Shown here: positions 1-12,694 of the stretch, in pieces
Position numbering within the stretch: position 1 is the stretch's first letter
Layout of the letters: each line of letters opens with the position of its first letter
NCBI GenBank assembly: GCA_018697195.1
Contig: CM031860.1
Location: 63,256,509-63,320,508 of the forward strand
From: Certhia americana
Lineage: Eukaryota; Chordata; Aves; Passeriformes; Certhiidae
Length of the DNA stretch: 64,000 nt
Direction: 5' to 3'
Program-made: the position numbers and the translations under genes
The notes under the pieces: model-generated
The model's input: only the letters and a program-made list of their open reading frames with translations
Told to the model about the DNA's origin: nothing
Databases searched by the model: none

Positions 1-1058
1 AATTGTTTTCACTCTGTCTTGTCTTACAAAGGTAAAAAAAGGAGCCAACAATTGAACACTGGTATAGTCTAAGTTAGAGATAACAGCACTGAAGGCAGAG
101 ATGTAAAGAAATCAGGAACATAGAACAGAACAGTTGCCTGACAGAGAGAAAAAGGACCCTTGATCAAGGGGGCTTGAAGACACAGCTGAATAATGAATTA
201 ATGATTCTCACAGCCAGCTGGAGAAATGTTATCACCCTTCAGATCACACCACAGCCGAATGTGAAGCTGAAATGTGCTTTCTTATCTCTGAGTCTCTTGG
301 GACTATATATTCCAGGGCCTGATAAAGAGAGTTTCCTCTGCTGGAGAGCTGCTGAAAAGCTGCACTGCAAGGCTGAATGAATTTTATAATTCAGTAATAG
401 CCTTGGCTCTTTTTTTTTTTTTCTTTTTTTCTTTATGTTTGGAACAAGAGCATAGCTTTTCCCAGCAATGGGTGCAGATCCACTTTTTTTTCATAAACAC
501 TAATGGCCAATCCATTTAATGATGTACTAAGAGAAGGATTTGAGCAACTTATTTGGACATCTACAGCTATTTGACCTTATGGTCTTTATTCTATATCCAC
601 AGGACTGGAGGGAGAGAAATTTGCTTTGGGGGGCTGATGGTCAGCACTGGCTTTTCCACAGAGCTAAAAGCTCTACAGGATACATGGAATGAAAGGAAAC
701 AACTGCTCCTTACTGCTAAACAGGATGTCAGGGACCCTTGAAGTTTCACTATTTTGTATGAATTTTGACTGGTCCCGTCAAACTTGATGCATTATTAGTG
801 TTCCATGTACTTGCCCATGTTTCTAAAATTTTCTACTCTTCTGAGTGCTCACTCAGATTCCTGCCCTTTTCCCAGATAATTCATTCTGAGCAAAAAAGGT
901 AGAACAAAGTGCATTTCTCTAAACCTCTGTATTCCACTGCTGCTGGAAATGACCAGGTCTTACTGGTTATAATGGTTCCCACTGTCTTCCATAAAATTTT
1001 CAGAGAAAGGTGTAGGTTGGCATCCCTGAATTGAAAGATCTTCCTCTTCTGTTGTGGA
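1..1058. other. unique non-coding interval
   Basis: No gene, RNA or known repeat is recognised. All frames are closed by frequent stops; the few open frames of 60-100 codons show no domain or familiar motif. The only low-complexity feature is a T-rich tract near 410-430. Confidence 0.6.
409..434. repeat. poly(T)/pyrimidine tract
   Basis: An almost uninterrupted T run with two C interruptions. It could be the reverse-strand poly(A) of an old insertion, but no flanking duplication is visible. Confidence 0.7.
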
Positions 1059-1150
1059 TGTCCCATCCATGTGAGTGTTCAAGTCGGAGCACTAGTGGAA
1101 GGTGTCCCTGCCCATAGCAGGGGTTTGGAATTAGAATTGAGTGACCCCTG
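1059..1150 (+). mobile_element. CR1 LINE 3' fragment (degraded)
   Basis: The core AGTGGAAGGTGTCCCTGCCC followed by a CAGGGG run and TTGGAA matches the 3' region of the avian CR1 type that ends in the 'precious' CCTGCCCATGGCAGGGG hairpin. About 25 bp appear deleted before the core compared with better copies here (12695-13088). The terminal 8-mer tail is not recognisable, so this copy is old or truncated at its 3' end. Confidence 0.75.
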
Positions 1151-2462
1151 AAACTCTGGATATAGGCAAACTCAGGATTGTGCCAGACAGGGCTTCTGGA
1201 GCATCCTGAAAAAACTTTGAAGTCATGGGACAGCCCTGAAAATTCTGTGGAAAGTACTTCTTTCAAGAAAATCATCTTATTGAATCCTCTCAGGTTTTTT
1301 GGCATGTAGGTACAGCCAAGGGTACATCTTGATTTGAGTCCCAGTGGCTATTAATGCCACTTTATCCCTTTCAAATCTTTAGAATACAAGAGGAAAAGAA
1401 GAGCAGATCTCTCCTCCTGCCCTGTTTTCAATTCCAGTAGACAATCCCACGCAGCAAGGAAAGTTTAATTGTCAGTAAATCTGTCCCCAAAGGGAGCTTA
1501 CCAGTAATCTGAGCCCACACCAGCCTTCCCTGTTTTAAAACCTTTAGCTGAGGAACATGTGCAGCTCATTTACTGCCGCTGAAATCTGAATTTGGAGCAA
1601 ACTCTGTGAGTACAGTGTGCTTAATATTATGAGCTAAGATATGAGGAAGAAAAGATGGATGAAAAATGATGAAAGGATGGCCTCTGTGTAGAAGCATTAA
1701 TTTAAGTGATACCAAAGAGCAATAATCCAAAGAACATGAAAGCTTGTAATGTATAAAAAACAATATTTACTCCAGGAGTAATGACAGAGCTCTCCACATG
1801 AGTAACTACAGCATCTATAATGCACTTTGTGATGCAAAATTGCTCAAGAAACTCTATTAAACTAAAGAAAATTTGCTAGAAGGGACAATAGAATTAAGGA
1901 TGACAATAAATTGGAGAACGAGCGAGCCGAGGATGTGGAAAAGCCCTTTGACACAAATCAGCAGCTGGAGGAGAAAGACATTGAAGATAAATGGGGCAAT
2001 AAAAGGAGCAGCTATCAGGATTTCTTCTTTATCCTGCTCTTTGGAAAAAGACCATCATTCCAGAGACAGATTTGAGCAAGCAGGTGGGAAATAGAAATTA
2101 TTATTAGACTAGTGGACCAAGAGGATGGTTTGAGTGCAAGTGATGGTAACTGCTGAGAGCAAGTGGAAACAGCTTAACCTCCAGGAGAAATACATTGAAG
2201 TCATAATCATTATATGGAGTGATTTTATTGCCTTCAATTAACACCTCCAGGTTTTGGTGAAGTGCCTGAGAATTTCTGTAGTTGCTGATGCTCCTTTTTT
2301 TTTTTTACCTCTGGCATTCAGTCTCTTGACTGCATTGCCTATTGAATAGGATTATTTTTCATTTTTTATTTTAATTATTATGATTCAGAACTTTAGTATT
2401 TAGCTAAGGAAATGGTCTTCAGAAGATTATTTTTGTCTAATACATCCTTAGGGTGTGGTGGT
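1151..2462. other. unique non-coding interval
   Basis: No repeat or gene is recognised. A frame without ATG stays open from 1866 to 2075 and reads as an acidic, hydrophilic peptide (see findings). A T run lies at about 2297-2308 and an A+T-rich stretch at 2349-2385. Confidence 0.5.
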
Positions 2463-2530
2463 GTGTATATACATACATACATACATACATACAGATATAT
2501 TTATATATATATATATTTATATATTTAGTT
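2463..2530. repeat. compound microsatellite (CATA)n then (TA)n
   Basis: About five and a half CATA units at 2471-2492 are followed by imperfect TA/TTTA repeats to about 2530. This is an ordinary slippage-prone compound microsatellite. The tyrosine/isoleucine-rich open frame over it is a by-product of the repeat. Confidence 0.9.
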
Positions 2531-5500
2531 CCCCTTCAATTTATAGTGCCCCGTTACAAACCTTTTGGGGTTTTGGAATGATACAGAAAAGAAAAACAAC
2601 AGGAAAATATTGTGGAACATATTTTCTTCACTTGCTGCTTCTGAAGATTTTACTTGCTCAATTTTCTAGTCCTGTTCTTTGTATCTGTTGTGTTGGAGAT
2701 CAAAGAAACAAGAGAGATTTAGAGTCCAAATAATACACAGTGAATGGTAGGACTGTCTCGTCTGAACACAATTCCCTGTAATTTTTTGATCTTAGTCTAT
2801 GACTCTTTGATACATGATCCCATCCTATTGATGTTTTGTTCTTTAGCTTCATCCTTGATCCTGTGCCTGTAACACCTGCAGGGTGGTTGTTCCACAGCTG
2901 GGACAGGTTTCACAGTGAAATGAGAGTCCCTGCCCTGAAATGGTGAGTATGGAAGGAGGTTTTTGGTAGTTCTCCCTTTCTGTTTCCATCTCCCAGCACA
3001 GGAATATTGACAAGGATGGAATATTGAAAGATTGGTCCCTACAGTACCTCTGGATATGCAATGCAAATGCTCTGTATGGTCCAGCCAGGATTTATTGGAA
3101 CAGTTCCATTGACTGTAAATATCAGCAAGAGGAAGCTTTTTCAGATTTCCAGAGCTCTTTGTTGCTCATGTGGAAGCTCACGTGATGTCTTGATTTCCTT
3201 GGGGGTGTGCTAATTTCCTGCCTGTGTTTAATGACCCCATCAGCTCCTGAACCCACACAGCAAACCCTGAAAAAGGACTTCACACTCTCACTTTCTGAGG
3301 AGGAGTCTGTATCTTCTCTAATGCCCTATTTGGCTCTTATAATGATAACCAAAGATTTGACATTCCTGTGATGTAAAGCAAGTTTGGGGTTGAGTCAAAA
3401 GTACGAGGTGTTCTTTCCTTGAAGTTGGGAGTGTGGGGAGATGCATTATTAATGAGGATTTCTATATCAGTCCAGGTTGATTCTCCTTAGGACTGTCTTC
3501 TATTTCTATGAAAAATGAAAGCTGGTCTTATGAATACCAACCTGCATTTCCTATGGAGATAGCAAATGGGCACATAATTTATAGGCAGGACACTGAAATA
3601 TCTGCATTACAAGTGGCTGTGTTGTTCAGGAGTAATTTAAGACCTTTACAGTTCCCTTTCAATTAGCATTTCTACAATTGTTATTTAATTACGTCAATAT
3701 GGAAGGTGTGGAATGACTGTATGCATAGAAATGCCCTCAGTCATTTATCACTTGACTTCTGCCAGCAGAAAGAGTCAAGGCTAACACTAACTTTTGAGTG
3801 TTATTTGGTAATTAATGTAGTGTCAAGTCTTAATCAAATATACAAAAACACTCTGTTGTGTATACCTTAAATATCCTCTATAATACTTTAGTCAATATTA
3901 TTTACAGATTTCTCAGCAAAGCCACTATATAATACTTCTTTGAAATCCCTCATGGCTGCTGTGTTCTCCTGAGCACTGGCTGATTCACAAAGGTGGGTAA
4001 AATATCTTTATTGCCAAGTTCAGCTCTGTTTCATGAGGATGCAATACCTGTGAAATATTCACTGCTCACACAAGGCCCAGCATTTTATCCAGTCCCATCT
4101 GTTCGCCTGCTTTCATGAAATGCTTTTAATTTCAGAAAGACATGTATCCCTCCCTTCCTTGGTGATTTCTGCCCTCCAGGTATTCAATGGCAGCATCCAG
4201 AGCTTCCAGTGTCTCCCCCAGCCAGTTATTGTGGCAGGAGCACTTTGGGGATGACAGTGCTCCCTTTCATCCAGTGCCTCTGTGGTGACTCCAGCTGCCC
4301 ACGATGATAATGAGCTGCAGCATCAGGCACAGAACCAGTCAATGGAGGCACTGCCAACCCTCCAGGGCCTTATTGTGGCTTTTGTACTGTAGATTACTGC
4401 CAGGGAATAACCAACAGGAGGAGTTTATGGATCAGATGTGCTGTTTATCTGCTTGTTAAAGGCCAGACTGCACGAGGCCTGGGCAGTTCTCTTGTGAAGA
4501 GTTCAGTCTGCTTGGTACAATCAGAAATACCCAGCAGAGAAAAAGAAAAAGCAACTGACTACAAAGGCGTGACTTGGATGGAGCAGGAACAAGGATCATC
4601 TGTGTTACCTTTGATGGCCTCAGAGGTGAGCCCCTCATCACCACCACCACATTTATGGAAGGCTAACTTTGTCAAGATTATCCCTGAAATCAATAGAGAA
4701 ATAGCTTTTAAGATATCCCTTCTATCCCAAAATAGGTAGAGCAGAAATAAACCTCCTTACTGCAGACCACAGGCAAGAGCTTAGAAATATTAAAGTTAAA
4801 ATCTAGACTTATTTGATCCAAGGTGAATCTGGGCCTGAGCATGCTTTGAAAGTGTTGCTGGATGGTCACTGCTATATTGCAGAAAATTCCTCTGGATTCA
4901 TAATGCTGTTAGAGTGAAAATCTTTCAAGGCATGGAGTGAGGGAGAAGAACCTTGCAAAATCCATTCCCAAACCCCACACTCCTTCCAAAATCCACAAGA
5001 GAATTGATTAGTTAAACACTTCTTCATGATTTTAGCAAGTTTTGCAAGGATAAGAGGCCTCCTTTCTACCCACCAGGAAACACAACCTGATGAGCCCCTC
5101 TAAAGGGCACTGGGAGCCACTTCATATCTTTTCCAGGATAGTCCTTTTCCAGGATAGTCCTGCTACTATACCTGAAAAGACGGAATTTGCAAGAAGAAGT
5201 GATAGTCCTGATATGGCTAAAAAACTGGAACTGAATAGTCAGAGTGAGTGGCTTTCATAAAGGAGGGAAGCAACAAAAGGGCTCTGTAGGAAACTGTACT
5301 GCTGAATATGTGCATTGGAGGCCCAAGAAAAGTGTATCAATGGTAATGCTGACGAAATTTTCTGCAGATATGACTTTATTTCAGAGAAATTAGTACAAAA
5401 AACCACTTGTGGAGAATTGGAAAAACACTTTACAAGATTGAGTGAGAAATAAAAGCACAGAATAAATTCACTGTGGATAAATGTGAAGTGAAGGGGAAGA

Positions 5501-7224
5501 TGAATATAAGGGTAGATGCCTGAAAACAAATCTGTTGGGCTTTCATCAAACCATTATGACTCAAGTGAGTTCTTGATAGGGTGGCAACAGTTCCACGAAA
5601 GCATCACTGCAGAGCTCAACAGCAATCAAAAAATGCTAAATTGAATGCTAAGAGTCATTAGGGAAGAAATGGAAAGGAAAACAGATCATTATGACACTGT
5701 ATAAATTCATGATTCTCCCAGACTCTCAGCACCATGAGGCATTTGGCCACTCAATGTGCTAAAGGGATTGTTATAAATAGAAAAGCCACTGAGACTGACA
5801 ATGAGTACAATTAAAGACTTGGAGGGACTTTCATACAAAGTGCAGCTGCATTTACTGGGTCTCTCTGTCACTGAATTCAGGGATTGGACAGAGGTCTACA
5901 GAACCATGGACAAAGAGACTTATTTTCTCATCAAATTCAAGCTCTGATCTAGCAGGTGCTCAGGTGGAAAAGACAGTTTTCCTACAGTGTGAGGTAAGCC
6001 TAGGAACTCTCTGGAAAAGGATAGAATTTAGGACTCAAGAGAGAACACATATTTTGAGAATTATTAAATCAGCTCAGGGAACAACTACTTCCAGGAAGAT
6101 ATGGATTGGGTGACTCAGCTAGAAGATTCATCTCCCTTCACCCTTCTTTCTGTGGCTCAGTAGAGAAGTCACCAGAGTAGACCACAAAACCCAGCAAAGA
6201 TCTTGTGAGAAGATCAGCAAAGAAGGCATTTTGTTGTGCCATGTGCTGTCCAAGGTTTTAATGTGATGCCACTGGAGCAGGCCCAAAATGAAGGAATTTT
6301 GTTTGAAGTGTTGTTCCAGGGTGAGAAATTCCTTAGATCACTTGGATCAGCCAAGCTGCTGTGGCTGCCCAGTGAGTCATCTCACTGGAGGGGAGGCTCT
6401 CTACATCTCACAACCTCCAGCTTTGACTGCCGCCCTCTCTGGTCCTGACTGCAGAGTTTTAAGATGCTCTCTGGCATCATTTAATTGGCTCCATCTTTCC
6501 CTTGATGGTTGACTCTGTACAAAAGACAACTTTTTATTAGCTGTTCATTTCTGTAAATTTAAGCTGATGTATTCAGTTGTGAGTGGGGGCAGCTCCTGCA
6601 CAGCCTCCAGTTTCTTACAGCAGGCTGAGCAGAGCCAGGAGAAAAAAATGACATAGAACTATTTATTAATAATTAATTAATTCCCTGTCCAACACTGGGG
6701 TTTGGCAGACACTTAGAGAAATGCACAGAAATGAGGTTCTTCTTCCAGGAATCCTGCCCTAGCATTTGGTGACTATGAATTTCCAACAAAATCTTTGTAT
6801 TCAACAATCTTCAAAGACTTTGCCTTCCACTGATTTTGGAATCCATGGATTTCTCACAGCCAGCAAACAATTTTCAGGTTATCTCCACACTGGTGGCCAC
6901 ACCAGCATTCACCCTAATCACCCTAAACCCTGATTTCAAATTCTAGATTTAATATTCAACATTTCCCCCTCTGTATTTTTTTCAACTTGAAAGACAGACT
7001 TACCCAGCTTAGTTGTTCCTCACTCAGATGCTGTTCTGCAGGTTTGCCTCTGTTTCTTGCTCCGGGACATAGGGAAAATAAGTTTGAGAAAAGCAAATTA
7101 CCTCTAGTGACAGAGAGCTTAGCTAATTGAATTTATTGCATATCAGCTGGTCCTTGGTATACAGCAGTGTGACCATGTTTAGCCTAAGGCAAGTGCAAGA
7201 CAAAGTACTTCACACAGTTAGTTT
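2531..7224. other. unique non-coding interval
   Basis: About 4.7 kb without a recognisable gene, transposon or RNA. It holds a 16-bp tandem duplication (5129-5160). An A+T-rich stretch at 3655-3720 contains several homeodomain-like TAAT cores and a TEAD-like GGAATG and could be regulatory, but that is a guess. Short open frames are scattered without coding character. Confidence 0.5.
5129..5160. repeat. 16-bp tandem duplication
   Basis: Two exact adjacent copies of TTTTCCAGGATAGTCC (5129-5144 and 5145-5160). Exact identity suggests a recent replication-slippage duplication. Confidence 0.95.
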
Positions 7225-7437
7225 AGTTTGGATTTTATTAATATTTGGAAAAAGTGGAGGCTTTGGTTTGTAGTTCAGGGGTTTTGGGGTTTTATTTTGT
7301 GGGATTTTTGTGTGTGCGTATGTGGAGTTTTTTTGGCTTGGGGTCTTTTTGTAGGTTTTTGGGTTTGGGTGGGGTTTTTTTGGTATTTGTTTTTTTTTGG
7401 GGGGTTGTTTTTGTTTGGTGGTTGGGTTTTTTTCTAA
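7225..7437. repeat. G+T-skewed low-complexity region
   Basis: Between about 7259 and 7434 the + strand is almost only G and T, with many runs such as GGGGTTTTGGGGTTTT and T7-8 blocks, and very few A or C. The two hydrophobic open frames here (rich in Phe, Gly, Trp, Val) follow from this composition and are not credible genes. Several closely spaced G-runs could allow G-quadruplex formation. Confidence 0.85.
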
Positions 7438-10017
7438 TTAAGGCTTGGACCTACAGTTAATTTTTGTACTGGCTACTAGATGTTACTTTTTGTCACTTTA
7501 TGACAGTCTTCATTTTTCTCATGGAATGCTCTTTCACTCTCTCAGAGACTGAAAACTGCATTGAATAATTTTTCATTTCATTCATTTAAGCAGCTTGCCT
7601 GTATTTCCAAGGTTATTTTGCTTTTTAATGTCTACTTTTTACATGGCAGTATTTCTTCGCCTTGCAAGATTAACACAACTTTATAATATTACAGTGTGAA
7701 GGAAAGAAGAAACTGTTGAACCCTGTAACTACGGAAGTAAAAACATCAAGTGCAGTAATTAGAATCATTATGAATGGGGAAACTAATATCCATCTCATCA
7801 GAAATTCTCTATTAAATTATTCAGGATTTTTTAATCCTGTATGTAGTAGTACTAAAGGAACATTTAGCTTCTTCTTCCCTCTCCACTTGCTTTTGTGAAT
7901 ATTGGAGAAGGGTGGGAATGTTTGATTTGGGGGATGCTAATAATACATGAGTTAGTAACCAAATTAATGATGTGTTGGAGATTTTGATACTTTATTTAAA
8001 TTCATTTTTATTGGTCTAGCAGGACATTCTCCTGAAAACCTCCATAATCATATGTGCTAGTTGGGATCAAGTTTTATTAATTATTGAGAAACAAAACAGT
8101 CTAAAAGCAGGGTTTGTGCATTACCTGTGTGTGTATTCTACAGGACACAGGAACTTTTATCTGAGCATTTGGAGGCATTGAAAAGAACAGATCTCAACCT
8201 ACACAGAGAAGTAAAAACCTTCCTGAAGGACAAACTGATAACAGGGGTGTCCAAGAAGTATCTCAAGCTAAGAATGAGAGTCAGTGAAAGATATGAAGAA
8301 AGAAATACTTGTAAAACACAATTTGTAGCAAGGCTGCCAAAACCCACAAAGAAAATGAACAACGAGATGAAGGACAGGCCTGGGTGACAGCACAATTAAT
8401 ATGGAGACTGTGACATGAGCATTTGACTTTTCCCCCTGGTCAATGTACAAGGAGCAGCCCTTTTCATGCCTTCAGTGGAATCCAAGGAGTTTCCTCCTCT
8501 TGAACAACTCTCCAGGGAGTATGAAAAGTGTTTTAAGTGATCCTGTCTTATCCATAATGGGATCTGCTCAGGCTCCCCTCTTGAGCCTTCCCTCTGGACA
8601 GGCAGAGCACTCTGGCTGTGGCACTGGGAGCAAAAATAGAAGCAATATGTGAATGGGAAGTGTTTGAAGCCTTGGGAAGCAACAGAGATAAGCAGGCTGG
8701 CAGAGGGGTTTTTGAAGTATGAAAGGGCAAGCAGAGCTCCTTAAGTTTGCTGAGAGGTGAGGTTTGGCTCATTTTCTTTAAAAAGCAAGATTATTTTAAA
8801 ATGCCTTGCAGTATTATCAGCATTTATTAATCTTGGACCTTTTTCTTTTTCCTTTCTTGTTGGATTTAATCCAACAGAAGGCAGGTGGCATGGAGAAGAA
8901 AGATGGTGTGGGGAACAGAGGGAGAGGTTCTGACAGCCTTTAAGAAACACTGGGGGGGGAAAAAAATCCCTATTCAGAAAACCTTTTGCATCTCAAAAAT
9001 GAAGTTCCAGCTCTGACATCACATCAAATTCAAAGAGATGCCAATGAATTGAAGGGCAGATGAATTGAATCCTTTGATTTTTGTGTTCCTTTAGGAAAGA
9101 AGTAAAGTAACAGAAACTCATCACAAGGTGATGGATCCCATAGATAGCCCTTTCCCCATTTTACTGGGTAAAGGGCAGATTTCCAGGTCTCTCAGCAGTG
9201 TTGCACATCAGGGAGCAGCACACGTCCCCCTTTGGCAGAAAATTGATGCCAACTCATTCTGCAGATGGGAACATCCTCTCAGTCTTGGCAAGAATGAAAT
9301 TATTTTTATTTTCCCGACAAGCATCTATTCTCCTCCTGCTTTCTCTCTTCTGCCCCACTCTGGCATCTTTCCACTTGATAGACAAATGAGTTCTGAGCTT
9401 TTCTAGGTTCGTTTTAGCAGCAACCAGGTTTCTGAGCCTCCATATTCACCCAGCTGCACTGAAAAAAAAGAGATGATGTGACAGGATCATCCTATGTTCA
9501 GTCTTCCAGACTACTAGCTCTCACACTTGGGGAGAAGGACAAAATGACCCTAAAGAAGGTGTAAATTAATATGTTTGGAGATTTGTTCCATTCTAATTGT
9601 AACTCTTCCTTTTTTTTTTTTTTTTAATCTCCTTATTACAGAGAATCCTCCATTGGTTCAAATACACAGAATATTTCTGTGATCCTGCTGCAAAGTACTG
9701 CCAGGAGCAACAAGAAGTAGATTTAAATAGTTAAGTGAAGTTGACATTTTAATGTTAACAGACAGGGTGAGTTTAGTCCTTCAGAGATGTCTGAGATGAA
9801 CCCATGTTCACCCCGTTCAAGCAAAATATAGGAACAGTCAGGGTGAGTGGCCAAGGCAAGGGAGATTTTCTAAGTTTTAATCAAGACATCAATAACACAG
9901 CATTTTAGAAATAACTGATGAAATTTTCATAGAAGTTCTTCCCAATATCTTGCATAGGAAAATGAAGTCCAGAGATTAAGTGTTTTTGGAGACAGAATGT
10001 ACCAATTACAGAACAAA
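7438..10017. other. unique non-coding interval
   Basis: No repeat is recognised. A Lys/Arg/Glu-rich open frame at 8127-8387 is the only one with protein-like composition (see findings). A G8A7 junction lies near 8952-8966 and a T16 run at 9610-9625. Confidence 0.5.
9610..9625. repeat. poly(T) run
   Basis: A run of about 16 T. No target-site duplication or SINE body is recognised beside it. Confidence 0.85.
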
Positions 10018-10075
10018 ATCACAGAACTCTAAGATTGGAAAAGACCTCCAAGATCATTGAGTCCAATTGTTAAAT
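10018..10075 (-). mobile_element. CR1 LINE 3' end, short fragment
   Basis: Read on the minus strand, the sequence ends with the CR1 motif GATCATCTTGGAGGTCTTTT-like block and a terminal ATTCTGTGA-like element. On the plus strand this appears as ATCACAGAA ... TTGGAAAAGACCTCCAAG ... GAGTCCAA. Only about 55 bp are recognisable, so it is severely 5'-truncated or decayed. It belongs to the 3'-end type with TTTTCCAACCTAAATGATTCT-like tails. Confidence 0.75.
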
Positions 10076-10257
10076 GTTAAGGGCTGTTGTAAGAGACACG
10101 TCTTGCTCCCACCATTCAGCAATGCTGCTTCTGTCAGCCTTGGCCTATACAATCCTGACTAAAACTTGCAGTGAGTCATACAGATTAATCAGAAATACAC
10201 AAATGTTGTGCACAGAGGGGGAGAGTTTTATTGATTCCTGTAGTCACACAAATCCTG

Positions 10258-10290
10258 TACCCTGCAAGGCCATAGGATATACCAATTTTT
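10258..10290. repeat. direct repeat, copy 1
   Basis: TACCCTGC, then a short variable spot, then a 21-base block ending GGATATACCAATTTT. The same arrangement recurs at 10772-10804. Similarity may extend weakly downstream (ATTT...TGC...CAGCC in both). Confidence 0.85.
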
Positions 10291-10771
10291 GTACCATTTC
10301 TAGTGCTTCCAGCCCAGATGTGAGTGTGAAGAGGAACAATGGAAATGTTGGAGGTTTCTGACAAGTACCAAGTTTTTGCAAGTACCTCTCCCTGATGCTT
10401 CTCTGAAATTCATTGTTGAGATTTTCTCCTTATCACCAGTTGAGGTTGCAGTTGTTAAATGGAATGAGCATGATCCTTAGTTGATGAAAAGCACAGCCAA
10501 CAAAAAAAAAGAGTCACTCCAGATTCCAAGGCCTGAGTTATGCAGGAATCCCACCCCAGTAATCTTTGCAATAAGCCAAATAGCCACCAGTTTACAGAGG
10601 TTTGTGACCTTAGCAACATCTGCTTGGCATGGTAGCTACCAGACAAGTCATTAGAGCACTCAGACCAACTTCAAATTTTGTAGTTTCTTCAAAGAGAAGA
10701 AGGGGAAAGAATGATTGCTCACATACTGGACCATTTTGATTGTGAATCAGAGAGTTACGTGTTGCTTCCAA

Positions 10772-10804
10772 TACCCTGCTAAGCCATAGGATATACCAAT
10801 TTTC
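10772..10804. repeat. direct repeat, copy 2
   Basis: Second copy, 514 bp downstream of copy 1 and in the same orientation. The two differ only at two bases in the spot after CCCTGC. Confidence 0.85.
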
Positions 10805-12694
10805 TATTTATTGCAGCCATAAATAAAGTCATTTTCAGGAGATGGAACAAGGAATCCAATCACTGGAAATCCCTTCCTGGCAATGGTCATTCATTACAAG
10901 CCCAAACCTACTCATCAGCAGCCTTTTACACCTTTAGTTCACATAGTTTGGCTGATTTTACTTTCAGGAAAAGTGATTGACTTGCTCTTAGGTGACCCAT
11001 TTCCTCCTGAGAGGTGTTAGAGAGCCCTTATCAGTTAGACTCCTTGTCTTTGCTTTAGTATAACTTGCCTGTCTGCTTTTCTCTGGGTTAGAGGGTGCAG
11101 CTCCTCAGCTTTCACACTGCCTGGCTTGAGGAGGTGGATTTAGAGCAAGCTGGCACAACCTCTATCTTAGGGGAAAAGCAAGTGCCAGCTCTTTCATGTT
11201 TTGGACTGAACTTAACACTCCTTGCAATTTAGGAGACAATTCCGAGAGTCCTGAGTGCAAGCTAAGGGAGGACTTGTTCCTGCAGTCACCTTGAGAACCT
11301 GTGGTGAGAGGGAACAGCCCCATCCCACCCTCAGGACTGATGTTCCCCTCCCCACAACCCCTCCACACCTCCAATTTAACACAGACTAAGTTCTACTTTC
11401 AGTACTTATACGGTCCCTGCTGCTGAGAGATGGGTTCGTTGTTCTGATGGAAATTTTTAGTACTCCTAGAAAACAGTGCCAGCTGGAAAATTCACCCTCT
11501 GTGTGTCCAGCAAGCAGCATTTTCCATTTCCTCAGTAAAAATCCTCTTGGCCACAGCCAGTGCTGCAGGAACCCACACACCCATGCAAATGAAGAATGAC
11601 GCAGATTGGGATCTTGCAGATTGGAGCTGCAGATTTGAGGACAAGGAACAAAATTGGATGCTTCAGAACATGAGGCTCATCTCCTCCAGGTGTCAGTCAG
11701 GTCACCATATCTCAACTCTGTGACGTTACACAGCAATAATAGATGTGCTCTGTGCAGGCAGGGCTGTGCCAGCAGCACTCATCCCTTTATCAGGCAACTG
11801 CTTTTCTTGGTGCAGGCTCATGGATTTCCAATAGTATCTATGAAAACAATCTTGTTTTGGAAAAACTTTTGGAGTAATAGGTTTGGGGCTTTCTGCATTT
11901 CTGTAACACTGGGCCAGTTCTCAGCTGTTGACAGAAATAACTAATTGCATTATTTGCATGTATTTTTAATTCATGGCGTCTCGTTTCCTGTTTCTTTTTT
12001 AAGAAAAACAAAAGCCCCTGATTGAGGTTCAGATTCTCAAACCTTTTGTTACTGAATAAACACTGACTTACGCTAGTTAAGAAAATAGTACGTAGATTTT
12101 CTTGGTTTTGGAGGGGAGGTTTATGATTTTGGCTTCCTGGGTAAAATACATTTTGTCAAAAAAACATCCTGTGAGTGAGATATATCCATTCTAATAGTCA
12201 CACACAGGCATTATATTTCATTGGTATTCTTCACTGTGCTGTCCCTGTCCTCTTGCACATGAATGCAAAGGACCTGGAAAATGTCCAGTATTTGAAGTTT
12301 TGTATTCACTGGTGGAGCTGATGACCCACAGGGAAAAAATTGGAATCCAGGGCAATGACACTCATAACCAAGATATTTTTTCAGCATAATCTGGTTTTTC
12401 TTGAGGCAGACACTCTTTTAGTTCTGCAGAGTACACAACACTCCTTAGTTTTTTTGCCAGTTTTTCACCAGCTGCCCAGATGTTGGAGACCTGAGGCAGC
12501 TTGAGCCAGACATCCAAGCCCAGATGAATGTCATCAGGATATGAAGTCTCTCATTCATCATATACTGCTAGAACTTTTGCATTTAAAGCTCTGGGCCAGC
12601 CAAGAATTTTGTCTACACCTCCCCATGGGTTTGTGCCCTCAGTCCACATCAGCTCATTAAATACAGCCTCAGGATGCAGCCCAGGTCTGCAAAG

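Larger units (their letters stand above)
10076..12694. other. unique non-coding interval with a split direct repeat
   Basis: No gene is recognised. It holds the second arm of the repeat pair described at 10258-10290 and 10772-10804. The remainder shows no repeat family I can name and no coding frame of note. Confidence 0.5.

Noticed and set aside
7228..7460. Two hydrophobic Phe/Gly/Trp/Val-rich frames resembling membrane proteins
   Set aside because: The sequence is nearly only G and T; such frames are forced by composition.
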